From Rubrivivax sp. SCN 71-131 (GTDB taxonomy: Bacteria; Pseudomonadota; Gammaproteobacteria; Burkholderiales; Burkholderiaceae_C), in contig MEFD01000018.1 in the NCBI GenBank assembly GCA_001724995.1, positions 62,001-126,000 on the forward strand: a stretch of DNA of 64,000 nt, written 5' to 3'. Both the position numbers and the translations under genes were made by a program. Under the pieces are notes generated by a model, which was not told the DNA's origin, ran no database searches, and saw only the letters and a program-made list of their open reading frames with translations. Positions 56,262-64,000 of the stretch are shown here, piece by piece. Numbering within the stretch: the stretch's first letter is position 1; the number at the start of each line of letters is the position of its first letter.

Positions 56262-56729
56262 ATGAGCGCGCGCGCCCCGCTGCAGCCGCTGCCGCAACCG
56301 CGCGACGTGCTCGACTCGGAGCTGCTGGCGCTGCTGGCGGTGAACGCCCGCGCCAGCACCGCCGATCTTGCGCGGGCGCTGAAGGTGGCGCGCACCACGG
56401 TGGTGGCGCGGCTCGCGCGCCTCGAGCGCGAGGGCATCGTCGCCGGCTACACCGTGCGCCTGCGCCAGGACCTGACGCAGCAGGGCCTGTCCGCCTTCGT
56501 CGGCATCACCGTGCAGCCGCGCGCCGGCGCCGACGTCGTCACGCTGCTGCAGCGCATCCCCGAGGTGCGCCAGCTCGACTCGGTGAGCGGGCAGTTCGAC
56601 TACGTGGCCCTGCTGCGCGCCGATTCGGCCGAGCGCCTGGACGCGCTGCTCGACCGCATCCGCGCCCTCGACGGCGTGGTGCAGACGACGACCTCGGTCG
56701 TGCTCTCGCGGCGCATCGAGCGGGGGTGA
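56262..56729 (+). CDS. Lrp/AsnC-family transcriptional regulator
   Basis: A 155-residue regulator with an N-terminal helix-turn-helix (LLALLAVNARASTADLARAL, then VARLARLEREGIV) and a C-terminal RAM ligand domain (FVGITVQPRAGADV). It starts 7 bases after the carboxypeptidase, so the two may form an operon, and amino acids from peptides could be its effector. That link is inferred. Confidence 0.92.
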   Translation: MSARAPLQPLPQPRDVLDSELLALLAVNARASTADLARALKVARTTVVARLARLEREGIVAGYTVRLRQDLTQQGLSAFVGITVQPRAGADVVTLLQRIPEVRQLDSVSGQFDYVALLRADSAERLDALLDRIRALDGVVQTTTSVVLSRRIERG

Positions 56730-56781
56730 GATCGTGCGGCCGGGATGAGCACCGCCGCATGCGCCCAACGGCGCGAGCACG

Positions 56782-57891
56782 TCAGTCCGGATGTCCGGGC
56801 GCTCGCGCAGCCTCGGTTGGCGGCGGCGAATAGCTTGCCGGCCTGCCCTCGTCGATCCAGGCCTCGAGCAGCCGGTACGCCACGGCCAGCACCACCGGCC
56901 CGGCGAAGATGCCGATGAGTCCGAAGGCGAGCAGGCCACCGATGACGCCCGCGAAGATGAGCACCAGCGGCAGGTCGGCGCCGACGCGGATGAGCAGTGG
57001 CCGCAGCACGTTGTCCATCAGCGTCACCACCACCGAGCAGGCGAGCAGGAACAGGCCCCAGCCCGGCTTGCCGCTGTAGAACAGCCAGATCGTCGCCGGC
57101 ACCATCACCGGCAGCGCGCCGAGCTGGGCGATGCACAGCACCAGCGCCAGCGCCGTCAGCAGTCCGGCGTACGGGATGCCGGCGATCATCAAGGCCGTTC
57201 CGGCGAACGCCGACTGCACCAGGGCCGTGAGGCCCACGCCCAGCGCGACGCCGCGGATCGCCGCCGCGGCCAGCGTCACCGTGGAGCTGCCGGCCTCGCC
57301 CGCCAGCCGCCGCGCGAAGCGGCGCACCAGGTCGGCGGCGCCCTCGCCGCAGCCGTAGAGGATGCCCGCGATGAGCACGGTGAGGAGGAACTGCACGAGC
57401 AGCATGCCGACGCCGCCGAGTTCGGTCAGCAGCCAGCGCGCAGCGGTGCCGGCGTAGGGGGTGAGCTGCTGCAGCCAGGTCCCCAGGCCCGCGGCCACCG
57501 CCTGCTCCCACAGCCGGCCGAGCCAGGAGCCGACCAGGGGCACGCCCAGCAGCCACGGCGGCGCCTCGCTCGGCGGGCGGTAGGCGGCGGCCGCCCGTGT
57601 CCACCCCAGCAGTTCGTCGGCGTTCTCGACAATGGTGGAGATCGCCACCACCAGCGGCACCACCAGCAGCAACAGCAGCAGCAGCGTCATCGTGCCGGCG
57701 GCGATCCAGCGCCGACCGCCGGCCAGACGCTGCAGCCGCAGCATCAGCGGCCAGCTGGCGACGACGACCATCGTCGCCCATACCGTGGGCCCGAGGAAGG
57801 GGCGCAGCACCCAAAGCGTTGCCCCCACCAGCAGCGTCAGCGCCAGGACGGCGAAGGTGACGCGGGTGAGGTCGTTGGGGTCGCGGATCAT
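56782..57891 (-). CDS. AI-2E-family membrane transporter, YdiK-like
   Basis: A 369-residue polytopic membrane protein of the AI-2E (UPF0118) family with about seven hydrophobic segments. The late signature PLLIRVGADLPLVLIFAGVI fits that family. Members export various small molecules, not only autoinducer-2. The ATG at 57891 starts just before MIRDPNDLTR; an upstream ATG at 57942 is less likely. Confidence 0.87.
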   Translation of the reverse strand: MIRDPNDLTRVTFAVLALTLLVGATLWVLRPFLGPTVWATMVVVASWPLMLRLQRLAGGRRWIAAGTMTLLLLLLLVVPLVVAISTIVENADELLGWTRAAAAYRPPSEAPPWLLGVPLVGSWLGRLWEQAVAAGLGTWLQQLTPYAGTAARWLLTELGGVGMLLVQFLLTVLIAGILYGCGEGAADLVRRFARRLAGEAGSSTVTLAAAAIRGVALGVGLTALVQSAFAGTALMIAGIPYAGLLTALALVLCIAQLGALPVMVPATIWLFYSGKPGWGLFLLACSVVVTLMDNVLRPLLIRVGADLPLVLIFAGVIGGLLAFGLIGIFAGPVVLAVAYRLLEAWIDEGRPASYSPPPTEAARAPGHPD

Positions 57892-57982
57892 CGTCGGCGC
57901 AGCCTTCGCAGGGCCGGGGCAGGCCCGGGGGCCGCCAAGCATACGCGGGCGCGCCCCGCGCGGCGCTGGCTATCATGCGCCG

Positions 57983-58879
57983 ATGCCTACCAGCCTCGAA
58001 GGCCGCCTCGTCGTCGCCATCAGCTCGCGCGCGCTGTTCGACTTCGAGGAGGAGAACCGCGTCTTCGAAGCCGGCGACGACCGCGCCTACATGCAGCTGC
58101 AGCTGCAGCGGCTGGAGCAGCCGGCGCGCCCCGGCGTGGCCTTCTCGCTCGTCAACAAGCTGCTGGCCTTCAACGACGGCGACGCCACGCGGGTGGAGGT
58201 GGTGATGCTGTCGCGCAACGATCCCGCCTCCGGCCTGCGCGTGTTCCGTTCCTGCCGGCACTTCGCGCTGCCGATCGAGCGCGGCGTCTTCACGCGCGGC
58301 GCCAGCCCCTGGCGCTACCTGCGGCCGCTGCGTGCGCAGCTCTTCCTCTCGGCCAACGCGTCCGACGTGCGTGCGGCGCTGCAGTGCGGCGTGCCGGCGG
58401 CGCGCGTCTACCCGCACAGCGCGCGCGCCACCGACGCCCATCCGGACGAGGTGCGCATCGCCTTCGACGGCGACGCCGTGCTCTTCGGCGACGAGGCCGA
58501 GCGCGTCTACCAGCGCGAGGGCCTGAGTGCGTTCCAGCACCATGAGCAGGAGCGCCGCGCGACGCCGCTGCCGCCGGGCCCCTTCAAGCCGCTGCTGGCG
58601 GCGCTGCACGACATGCAGCAGGCGCCGCAGGCCGGCATGCGCATCCGCACCGCGCTCGTCACCGCGCGCAGCGCACCGGCGCACGAGCGCGCGATGCGCA
58701 CGCTGATGGACTGGCGCATCGAGGTCGACGAGGCGATGTTCCTCGGCGGCCTGCCCAAGGGCGAGTTCCTGCGCGAGTTCGAGCCCGATTTCTTCTTCGA
58801 CGACCAGACCGGTCACGTCGAGCAGGCGGCCGCGCATGTGCCCGCCGGTCACGTGCTCTCGGGCGTATGCCAGGAATGA
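57983..58879 (+). CDS. 5'-nucleotidase (NT5C1-type)
   Basis: A 298-residue protein of the bacterial cytosolic 5'-nucleotidase family. It opens LVVAISSRALFDFEEENRVF, carries nucleotide-binding stretches (FSLVNKLLAFNDGD, MLSRNDPASG) and late GLPKGEFLREFEPDFFFDDQ, which would hold the metal-binding aspartates. Expected to dephosphorylate nucleoside monophosphates. Divergent from the AI-2E-type gene. Confidence 0.85.
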   Translation: MPTSLEGRLVVAISSRALFDFEEENRVFEAGDDRAYMQLQLQRLEQPARPGVAFSLVNKLLAFNDGDATRVEVVMLSRNDPASGLRVFRSCRHFALPIERGVFTRGASPWRYLRPLRAQLFLSANASDVRAALQCGVPAARVYPHSARATDAHPDEVRIAFDGDAVLFGDEAERVYQREGLSAFQHHEQERRATPLPPGPFKPLLAALHDMQQAPQAGMRIRTALVTARSAPAHERAMRTLMDWRIEVDEAMFLGGLPKGEFLREFEPDFFFDDQTGHVEQAAAHVPAGHVLSGVCQE

Positions 58880-59001
58880 TGCCGCGGCGACGGGCGCGTG
58901 GTGTGGCGCGCGCTGATCGCGGTGCCCTTGCGCGCCCGGCTACGGGGCGCCGATGAACAGGTAGGCGTTGGTGAGGCCGGAGAAGGAGTGCGCCACCCTG
59001 C

Positions 59002-60045
59002 TCAGCAGCGCAGCGCCGCTGCGGCGGAGTCGCGGATGCCCTGCAGCACGGCGTCGTCCAGGCCGACGTTGTTGTGCTCGAGCACGCGCTCGGCGCGGTA
59101 GCTCGAGCGCACCAGCGGCCCCGCCACCGCCTCGACGAAGCCCTTGGCCAGCGCCATCTCGCGATAGCGCAGGAATTCGTCCGGCGTCACGAAGCGCTGC
59201 ACCGGCAGGTGGTTGCGCGTGGGCCGCAGGTACTGGCCCATGGTCACCACGTCGACGGCGGCCTCGCGCATGTCGTCCAGCGCCCCGTCGATCTCGGCGT
59301 CGGTCTCGCCCAGGCCAAGCATCAGGCTGGTCTTGGTCACCGTCTGCGGCGCGTGGCGCTTGGCGAAGGCGAGCACCGAAAGCGTCTGCTCGTAGCCCGC
59401 GCGCGCGTCGCGCACCGGGTGCGTGAGGCGTCGCACGGTCTCGAGGTTCTGCGCATAGGTCGCCAGGCCCGCGTCCAGCACCTGCGCCACCAGGTCGTGC
59501 CTGCCCTGGAAGTCCGGCGTCAGCGCCTCGACGGCCGTCTGCGGCGTACGCGCGTGGATCGCGCGGATGCAGGCGGCGTAGTGCCCGGCGCCGAAGTCGG
59601 GGAGGTCGTCGCGGTCGACCGAGGTCAGCACGACGTAGCGCAGGCCCATCAGCGCGACGGCGTCGGCGACCTTCGCGGGCTCGGCGGCGTCGAGCCAGCC
59701 CTTGGGGTTGCCGGTGTTGACAGAGCAGAACTTGCACGCGCGCGTGCACACCGAGCCCATCAGCATCAGCGTGGCGGTGCCGCGGCCCCAGCACTCGGCG
59801 ATGTTCGGGCACTTGGATTCGGCGCACACCGTGGCGAGCTGGTGCGAGCGCACGATCTCCATCACCTCCTGGTACTTGGCGCCGCTGGGCACGCGCACGC
59901 GCAGCCAGGCGGGCTTGCCGGAGACGTCGGGCACGTCGCTGAGCGCGCTCGGCCTGATGCCGTCCATCACCGCGCGCTGGCCCTGCGGCGTGGTGAACTT
60001 GGTGCCCGAGGCCGGGCGTGCGCGGGGGAGGATGGGGTCGTTCAT
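59002..60045 (-). CDS. lipA: Lipoyl synthase
   Basis: Radical SAM enzyme inserting two sulfurs into octanoyl groups to make lipoyl cofactors. It has 347 residues. The auxiliary-cluster motif is [12 protein letters not shown] (Cx4Cx5C), the radical-SAM motif CTRACKFC (Cx3Cx2C), and the auxiliary serine motif VRSSY near the C-terminus is intact. It looks like the canonical enzyme. The ATG at 60045 was chosen because upstream residues are low-complexity. lipB is not beside it. Confidence 0.95.
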   Translation of the reverse strand: MNDPILPRARPASGTKFTTPQGQRAVMDGIRPSALSDVPDVSGKPAWLRVRVPSGAKYQEVMEIVRSHQLATVCAESKCPNIAECWGRGTATLMLMGSVCTRACKFCSVNTGNPKGWLDAAEPAKVADAVALMGLRYVVLTSVDRDDLPDFGAGHYAACIRAIHARTPQTAVEALTPDFQGRHDLVAQVLDAGLATYAQNLETVRRLTHPVRDARAGYEQTLSVLAFAKRHAPQTVTKTSLMLGLGETDAEIDGALDDMREAAVDVVTMGQYLRPTRNHLPVQRFVTPDEFLRYREMALAKGFVEAVAGPLVRSSYRAERVLEHNNVGLDDAVLQGIRDSAAAALRC

Positions 60046-60187
60046 GCGCGTGCGGGCCGGGGCAGCCCGGCCTGGGCGGGCGCACCATGCGCGCCGCAGG
60101 GCCGCCATCGTAGCGCTGCTGCCCTGCCGCGGGCTGACGGCCGCGCATGCCCCTGCCGGCGGTGCACTGGCCGCAGCGCCGGGGACT

Positions 60188-61183
60188 TCAGTGCGTGAAG
60201 CCGATCGGGTTGCGGCGCGCGTTCGCGTCGGGCAGGTCGCGCAGTTCCAGGGCGCCGCGGCCGTCCAGGCGCGCGTTGCCGAAGGCCGTCATCCAGGCGC
60301 GGCGCATCTCGCGCGGCGCGAGCTGGGCGCAGCGTGCGAGCACGGCGTCGGCCGGCTGCGGGTCGAAGCCGCGGCCCCAGTCGTGCTGCGCGCGGATCTT
60401 GCCGTAGAGGCGCAGCGCGATCGCGCGCGCGGCGTCGCGGTCCGGCGCCTGCACCTCGAACACGTTCATGCGGTTGAGGATGGGCTCGGGGATGGCGCGC
60501 TCGTCGTTGGCGGTGGCGATCCAGATCACCTGGCTGGCGTCGATCGCCACCTCGGCGAACTCGTCGATGAAGGCCTCGGCGGTGTCGTGCTCGAGCAGGC
60601 TGTAGAGCGCGCCCAGCGGGTCGTAGGCATGCTCGCCGCGGGCCTTGTCGATCTCGTCGACGACCATCACCGGGTTGGCGTACTGGCCGTCGACCAGCGT
60701 CTCGAAGACCTTGCCCGGGCGCGCGCCCTTCCACTGCGAGGACGCGCCGCTGAGCACCCAGCCGGCGGTGAGGCTGCTCATCGAGACGAAGCCCATGCCC
60801 GTGCCCAGCAACTCGGCGAGCTCGCGCGCGAAGTGCGTCTTGCCGATGCCCGGCGGCCCGAGCAGCAGCATGGGCGTGATCTCGAGCGGGTCGGCGCTGT
60901 GCTGGCACAGCGCGAGCTGCCGCCGCAGTTCGTCCAGCACCTCGGCGAAGTTGGGCAGTTCCTCGTACAGGTGCCCCATCGCCGGCAGCCCCGAGGGCTT
61001 GACCTGGAAGCGCTCGGCGCCCTTCTCCAGCATGCGTTCGTAGGTCGCGCGCAGGGATTCGTGCTCGCGTTGCGGCAGCTTGTCGAGGCGCTGCTCGACG
61101 TCGCCGACGCGGTAGACGCTGCGCATGCTGGCGATCGGCAGCCGGCCGTGCGCCAGGGGGACCCGATCGTTGCCGCTGCTCAT
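60188..61183 (-). CDS. AAA-family ATPase, Lon-like core
   Basis: A 331-residue AAA+ ATPase. Walker A is [13 protein letters not shown], Walker B is VMVVDEIDK, and sensor residues lie in WIATANDE. The layout recalls the ATPase core of Lon, but no protease domain is present. ATG 61183 starts [10 protein letters not shown]. It may assist assembly of another complex. Nothing in the neighbourhood fixes its role. Confidence 0.82.
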   Translation of the reverse strand: MSSGNDRVPLAHGRLPIASMRSVYRVGDVEQRLDKLPQREHESLRATYERMLEKGAERFQVKPSGLPAMGHLYEELPNFAEVLDELRRQLALCQHSADPLEITPMLLLGPPGIGKTHFARELAELLGTGMGFVSMSSLTAGWVLSGASSQWKGARPGKVFETLVDGQYANPVMVVDEIDKARGEHAYDPLGALYSLLEHDTAEAFIDEFAEVAIDASQVIWIATANDERAIPEPILNRMNVFEVQAPDRDAARAIALRLYGKIRAQHDWGRGFDPQPADAVLARCAQLAPREMRRAWMTAFGNARLDGRGALELRDLPDANARRNPIGFTH

Positions 61184-61315
61184 GCCGACTCCTTCGGTCT
61201 CTGCAAGGACATTCAAGCACCAGCCTGCCACAGATGCAGCCCGGAACAACACCCGGGACGCCCCTCAATCCGGGACGTTGTGCGCTCGATCACCGGTCCC
61301 GGCACCCAGGAGACC

Positions 61316-62533
61316 CTACTTCACCCAGGTATTGAGCTGGATGATCGGCAGCAGCACGGCCAGCACGATGAGCATCACGACGGCGCCCATGACGACGATG
61401 AGCAGCGGCTCGAGGATGGTGGCCAGCGCCAGCGCGCGGCGCTGCACCTCGGCCGAGAGCTGGCTGGCGCCGCGCTGCAGCATCAGCGGCAGCTGGCCGG
61501 TCTGCTCGCCCAGGCGCGCGAACATGGCGAGCAGCCCGGGGAAGCGCTTCTTGCCGGCCAGCGCGCTGGCCAGCGGCGCGCCTTCGCGCACGAGCGTCAG
61601 CGCCTCCAACGCGTCGGCGCGCATGGCGCGGTTGGCGAGCGTCTCGGCGGCCGCCTGCAGCGCCTTGAGGATGGGCACGCCGGCGCCCGCGAGCATCGCC
61701 AGCGTGCTGCCGAAGCGCGCTGCGTTGTAGCCGCGCGCCAGGCGGCCGACGAGCGGCAGGCGCAGCATGAAGGCGTCGCTGCGCCGGCGGAAGGCTTCGC
61801 CGCGGCGCGCCAGCAGCAGCAGCGCGACGCCGGCCGCCAGCAGCGCCGCCAGCGCCCATCCCCACGTCCGCACGAAGCCGCTCAGGCCCAGCATGACGAC
61901 CGTGAGCAGCGGCAGCGCGCGCTTGGAGCTGGTGAAGACGGTCGCCACCTGCGGCACGACGTAGGTGACGAGGAAGGTGACGATGACGAGCGCGATCAGC
62001 GACACGATGGCCGGGTAGAGCATGGCGCCCAGCAGCCGCGCGCGCAGCGCCTGGCGCTCCTCGAGGTCGTCGGCCAGGCGCTCGAGCACGGCGCCGAGCG
62101 CGCCGCTCTGCTCGCCGGCGGCGACCACCGCGCGGTAGACCTCGTCGAACTCGCGCGGCGCGGTGGCCAGGGCGCGCGCGAAGGGGCTGCCGGCGTTGAC
62201 CTCGCTCTTCAGGTGCGAGAGCAGCTCGCGCTGGCGCTCGTCCTCGCTCTCCTCGGCGAGCGCGGCCAGGGCGCGCTCCAGCGGCAGGCCCGCGCCGACG
62301 AGCCCGGCGAGCTGGCGTGTCCAGACGGTGAGGCCGGCGCCGCCGAAGACGCGGCGCGCGAGGCGCAGCCCGCCGCCGCTGCCCGCGGCCGACTGCGCCA
62401 GCGGCGTGACGGACAGCGGAACGAGCGCCAGCGCGCGCAGCTGCGCGCGTGCGGCCTTGGCGCTGTCGGCCTCGACCGTGCCCCGGGCGGCCTTGCCGTC
62501 GGCGTCCAGCGCGTCGTAGCGGTAGGCCGGCAT
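61316..62533 (-). CDS. gspF: Type II secretion system inner-membrane protein GspF
   Basis: A 405-residue inner-membrane platform protein. Three hydrophobic segments (about 170-195, 220-245 and 372-398) separate two GspF domains. It follows gspE on the same strand with 8 bases of overlap and partners it in the type II secretion apparatus. The common C-terminal LLPIIQLNTWVK supports the call. Confidence 0.93.
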   Translation of the reverse strand: MPAYRYDALDADGKAARGTVEADSAKAARAQLRALALVPLSVTPLAQSAAGSGGGLRLARRVFGGAGLTVWTRQLAGLVGAGLPLERALAALAEESEDERQRELLSHLKSEVNAGSPFARALATAPREFDEVYRAVVAAGEQSGALGAVLERLADDLEERQALRARLLGAMLYPAIVSLIALVIVTFLVTYVVPQVATVFTSSKRALPLLTVVMLGLSGFVRTWGWALAALLAAGVALLLLARRGEAFRRRSDAFMLRLPLVGRLARGYNAARFGSTLAMLAGAGVPILKALQAAAETLANRAMRADALEALTLVREGAPLASALAGKKRFPGLLAMFARLGEQTGQLPLMLQRGASQLSAEVQRRALALATILEPLLIVVMGAVVMLIVLAVLLPIIQLNTWVK

Positions 62534-62539
62534 GCGGCC

Positions 62540-63958
62540 TCAATCCCGCGTCACGCGGATGACCTCCTCCGGCGAGGTCGTGCCGTCGCGCAGCAGGCGC
62601 TGCCCGTCCTCGCGCATCGGGCGCATGCCCGCGGCGTGCGCAGCGGCGACCAGCTCCTGCTCGCTGCCGCGGCCGTGGATGAGCGCGCGCAGCGCGTCGT
62701 CGACGACCATCAGCTCGTACACGCCGGTGCGGCCCTTGTAGCCGGTGTGGCTGCAGGCCGCGCAGCCCACGGCGTGCCAGAGGCCGTCGCCGCCCTGGCG
62801 GCGGCAGTCGGGGCAGAGCTTGCGCACCAGGCGCTGCGCCAGCACGCCCAGCAGGCTGCTGGAGAGCAGGAAGGGCTCGACCCCCATGTCGACGAGGCGC
62901 GTGACCGAACTCGGCGCGTCGTTGGTGTGCACGGTGGCCAGCACGAGGTGGCCGGTGAGGCTGGCCTGGATGGCGATCTGCGCCGTCTCGTGGTCGCGGA
63001 TCTCGCCGATCATGATGACGTCCGGGTCCTGGCGCAGGATGGCGCGCAGCGCCTTGGCGAAGGTGAGTTCGATCTTCGCGTTGACCTGCGTCTGGCCGAT
63101 GCCCGGCAGCTCGTACTCGATCGGGTCCTCGACCGTGAGCACGTTGGTGGTCGCGGTGTCGATGCGCGAGAGGCTGGCGTAGAGCGTCGTCGTCTTGCCG
63201 CTGCCGGTGGGGCCGGTGACGAGCACGATGCCGTGCGGCTGCTGGATCAGGCGCGCGAACGCCGCGAGCACGTCGCCGCTCATGCCGAGGGCGGGCAGCG
63301 TCAGGCGCGATTCGGTCTTGTCGAGCAGGCGCAGCACGGCGCGCTCGCCGTGCGCGCTGGGCAGGGTGGAGACGCGCACGTCGATGGCGCGCGCACCGAT
63401 GCGCAGCGCGATGCGGCCGTCCTGCGGCAGCCGCTTCTCGGCGATGTCGAGCTCGGCCATGATCTTCAGCCGACTGATCAGCGCGGCGTGCAGCGCCTTG
63501 TTGGGCTGCACGACCTCGCGCAGCGTGCCGTCGACGCGAAAGCGCACCGAGCTCGCGCGCTCGTAGGGCTCGATGTGGATGTCGCTCGCGCCATCCTTGG
63601 CCGCCTGCGTCAGCAGCGCGTTGAGCATGCGGATGATGGGCGCGTCGTCGGCGGCTTCCAGCAGGTCGGCCACCGCCGGCAGGTCCTGCATCAGGCGCGA
63701 GAGATCGACGCCGGACTCGACCTCGCCGATCACCGCCGCGGCGCTGCCGCCGCCGCCGGCGTAGGCCGCGGCGATGCGCTCGGCGAGCGTCACCGCCGTC
63801 TCGAACTCGTGCCGGCTCGGGTCGTGCACGCGGCCGACTTCGGCCAGCGCCGCATCCGGCGTCGTCTCGGCGGCCCAGAGCACGCGCTCGTGGCCGTCGT
63901 CCTCCAGCAGCAGCGTGTTCGCCTTGGCGAAGGCGTAGGGCAGCGGGTGGCGCGGCAT
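62540..63958 (-). CDS. gspE: Type II secretion system ATPase GspE
   Basis: Hexameric secretion ATPase, 472 residues. Walker A is VTGPTGSGKTTTLYAS, Asp-box DVIMIGEIRD, His-box LVLATVHTND, and the C-terminal tetracysteine zinc site is CPDC with CAAC. The N-terminal domain is somewhat short compared with E. coli GspE. It powers type II secretion; gspF follows. Confidence 0.94.
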   Translation of the reverse strand: MPRHPLPYAFAKANTLLLEDDGHERVLWAAETTPDAALAEVGRVHDPSRHEFETAVTLAERIAAAYAGGGGSAAAVIGEVESGVDLSRLMQDLPAVADLLEAADDAPIIRMLNALLTQAAKDGASDIHIEPYERASSVRFRVDGTLREVVQPNKALHAALISRLKIMAELDIAEKRLPQDGRIALRIGARAIDVRVSTLPSAHGERAVLRLLDKTESRLTLPALGMSGDVLAAFARLIQQPHGIVLVTGPTGSGKTTTLYASLSRIDTATTNVLTVEDPIEYELPGIGQTQVNAKIELTFAKALRAILRQDPDVIMIGEIRDHETAQIAIQASLTGHLVLATVHTNDAPSSVTRLVDMGVEPFLLSSSLLGVLAQRLVRKLCPDCRRQGGDGLWHAVGCAACSHTGYKGRTGVYELMVVDDALRALIHGRGSEQELVAAAHAAGMRPMREDGQRLLRDGTTSPEEVIRVTRD

Positions 63959-63968
63959 CGGGCGGCGT

Positions 63969-64000
63969 TCAGGGGCTGTCCGGCCGCGAAGCCGGGCGCG
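63969..64000 (-). CDS. Partial C-terminus, possibly GspD
   Basis: Reading into the window from the right edge, nine codons end at a TGA at 63971-63969 (RPASRPDSP), 10 bases before gspE. In type II secretion operons gspD often precedes gspE, so this could be its tail. The fragment is too short to confirm. Confidence 0.3.
   Translation of the reverse strand, partial: RPASRPDSP

Noticed and set aside
58940-59001. Short minus-strand peptide after lipA ending LTNAYLFIGAP
   Set aside because: It lies beyond the lipA stop in another frame with no start or ribosome-binding site; too short to call a gene remnant.

Overview
This window comes from a GC-rich Betaproteobacterium, most likely a Burkholderiales of the Rubrivivax/Leptothrix/Comamonadaceae kind. 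That reading rests on the very high GC, the housekeeping gene set (malate synthase G, FadH-type dienoyl-CoA reductase, lptAB-rpoN, argS-SPOR-dsbA, gspEF, lipA) and a GC-rich hairpin repeat that I recall as common in that group. No database search was possible, so family names rest on motifs, lengths and gene order.

Positions 1-38107 form a sulfur-oxidation island. (a) 317-13499 is one long collinear operon, dsrA-B-E-F-H-C-M-K-L-J-O-P-N, a cysteine-free dsrC paralogue (rspA-like) and a SUMT/cobA gene. It carries persulfide from DsrEFH to DsrC, through the DsrMKJOP membrane complex, to oxidative siroheme DsrAB. It also supplies siroheme synthesis and amidation. A rhodanese follows. (b) 14022-17079 holds regulators: a NarL-type response regulator, a soluble GAF histidine kinase with a cysteine cluster, and a LysR regulator divergent from sat. 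(c) 17256-21029 is sat-aprB-aprA, the AMP-dependent route from sulfite to sulfate. (d) 21157-22837 holds a YkgJ-type cysteine-cluster protein, a MazG-like pyrophosphohydrolase and a second rhodanese. (e) 23076-30526 holds a third DsrC-family gene lacking the catalytic cysteines, and on the minus strand an operon of phosphodiesterase, qmoA, qmoB, hdrC, hdrB and a Tat-lipoprotein FccB-like sulfide dehydrogenase flavoprotein. The qmoAB-hdrCB arrangement replaces the membrane subunit QmoC. (f) 30765-38107 is soeABC, the AMP-independent sulfite route, with a TauE-type exporter, a small membrane protein and a FadL-type porin.

The island therefore encodes sulfide or persulfide oxidation to sulfite and two parallel sulfite-oxidation branches (Apr/Sat with Qmo/Hdr, and Soe), with candidate export and regulation.

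Positions 38108-64000 are mostly ordinary chromosome: an RlmL-type methyltransferase, rpoN-lptB-lptA, dsbA, a SPOR protein, argS, a Ser/Thr kinase fused to a cyclic-nucleotide-binding domain, LysR/glcB, fadH, a geranylgeranyl-reductase-like flavoprotein, a class II amidotransferase, an M14 peptidase, an Lrp regulator, an AI-2E-type transporter, a 5'-nucleotidase, lipA, an AAA ATPase and gspFE. I found no rRNA, tRNA, CRISPR array, transposase or phage gene. No gene-free stretch exceeds about 240 bases.
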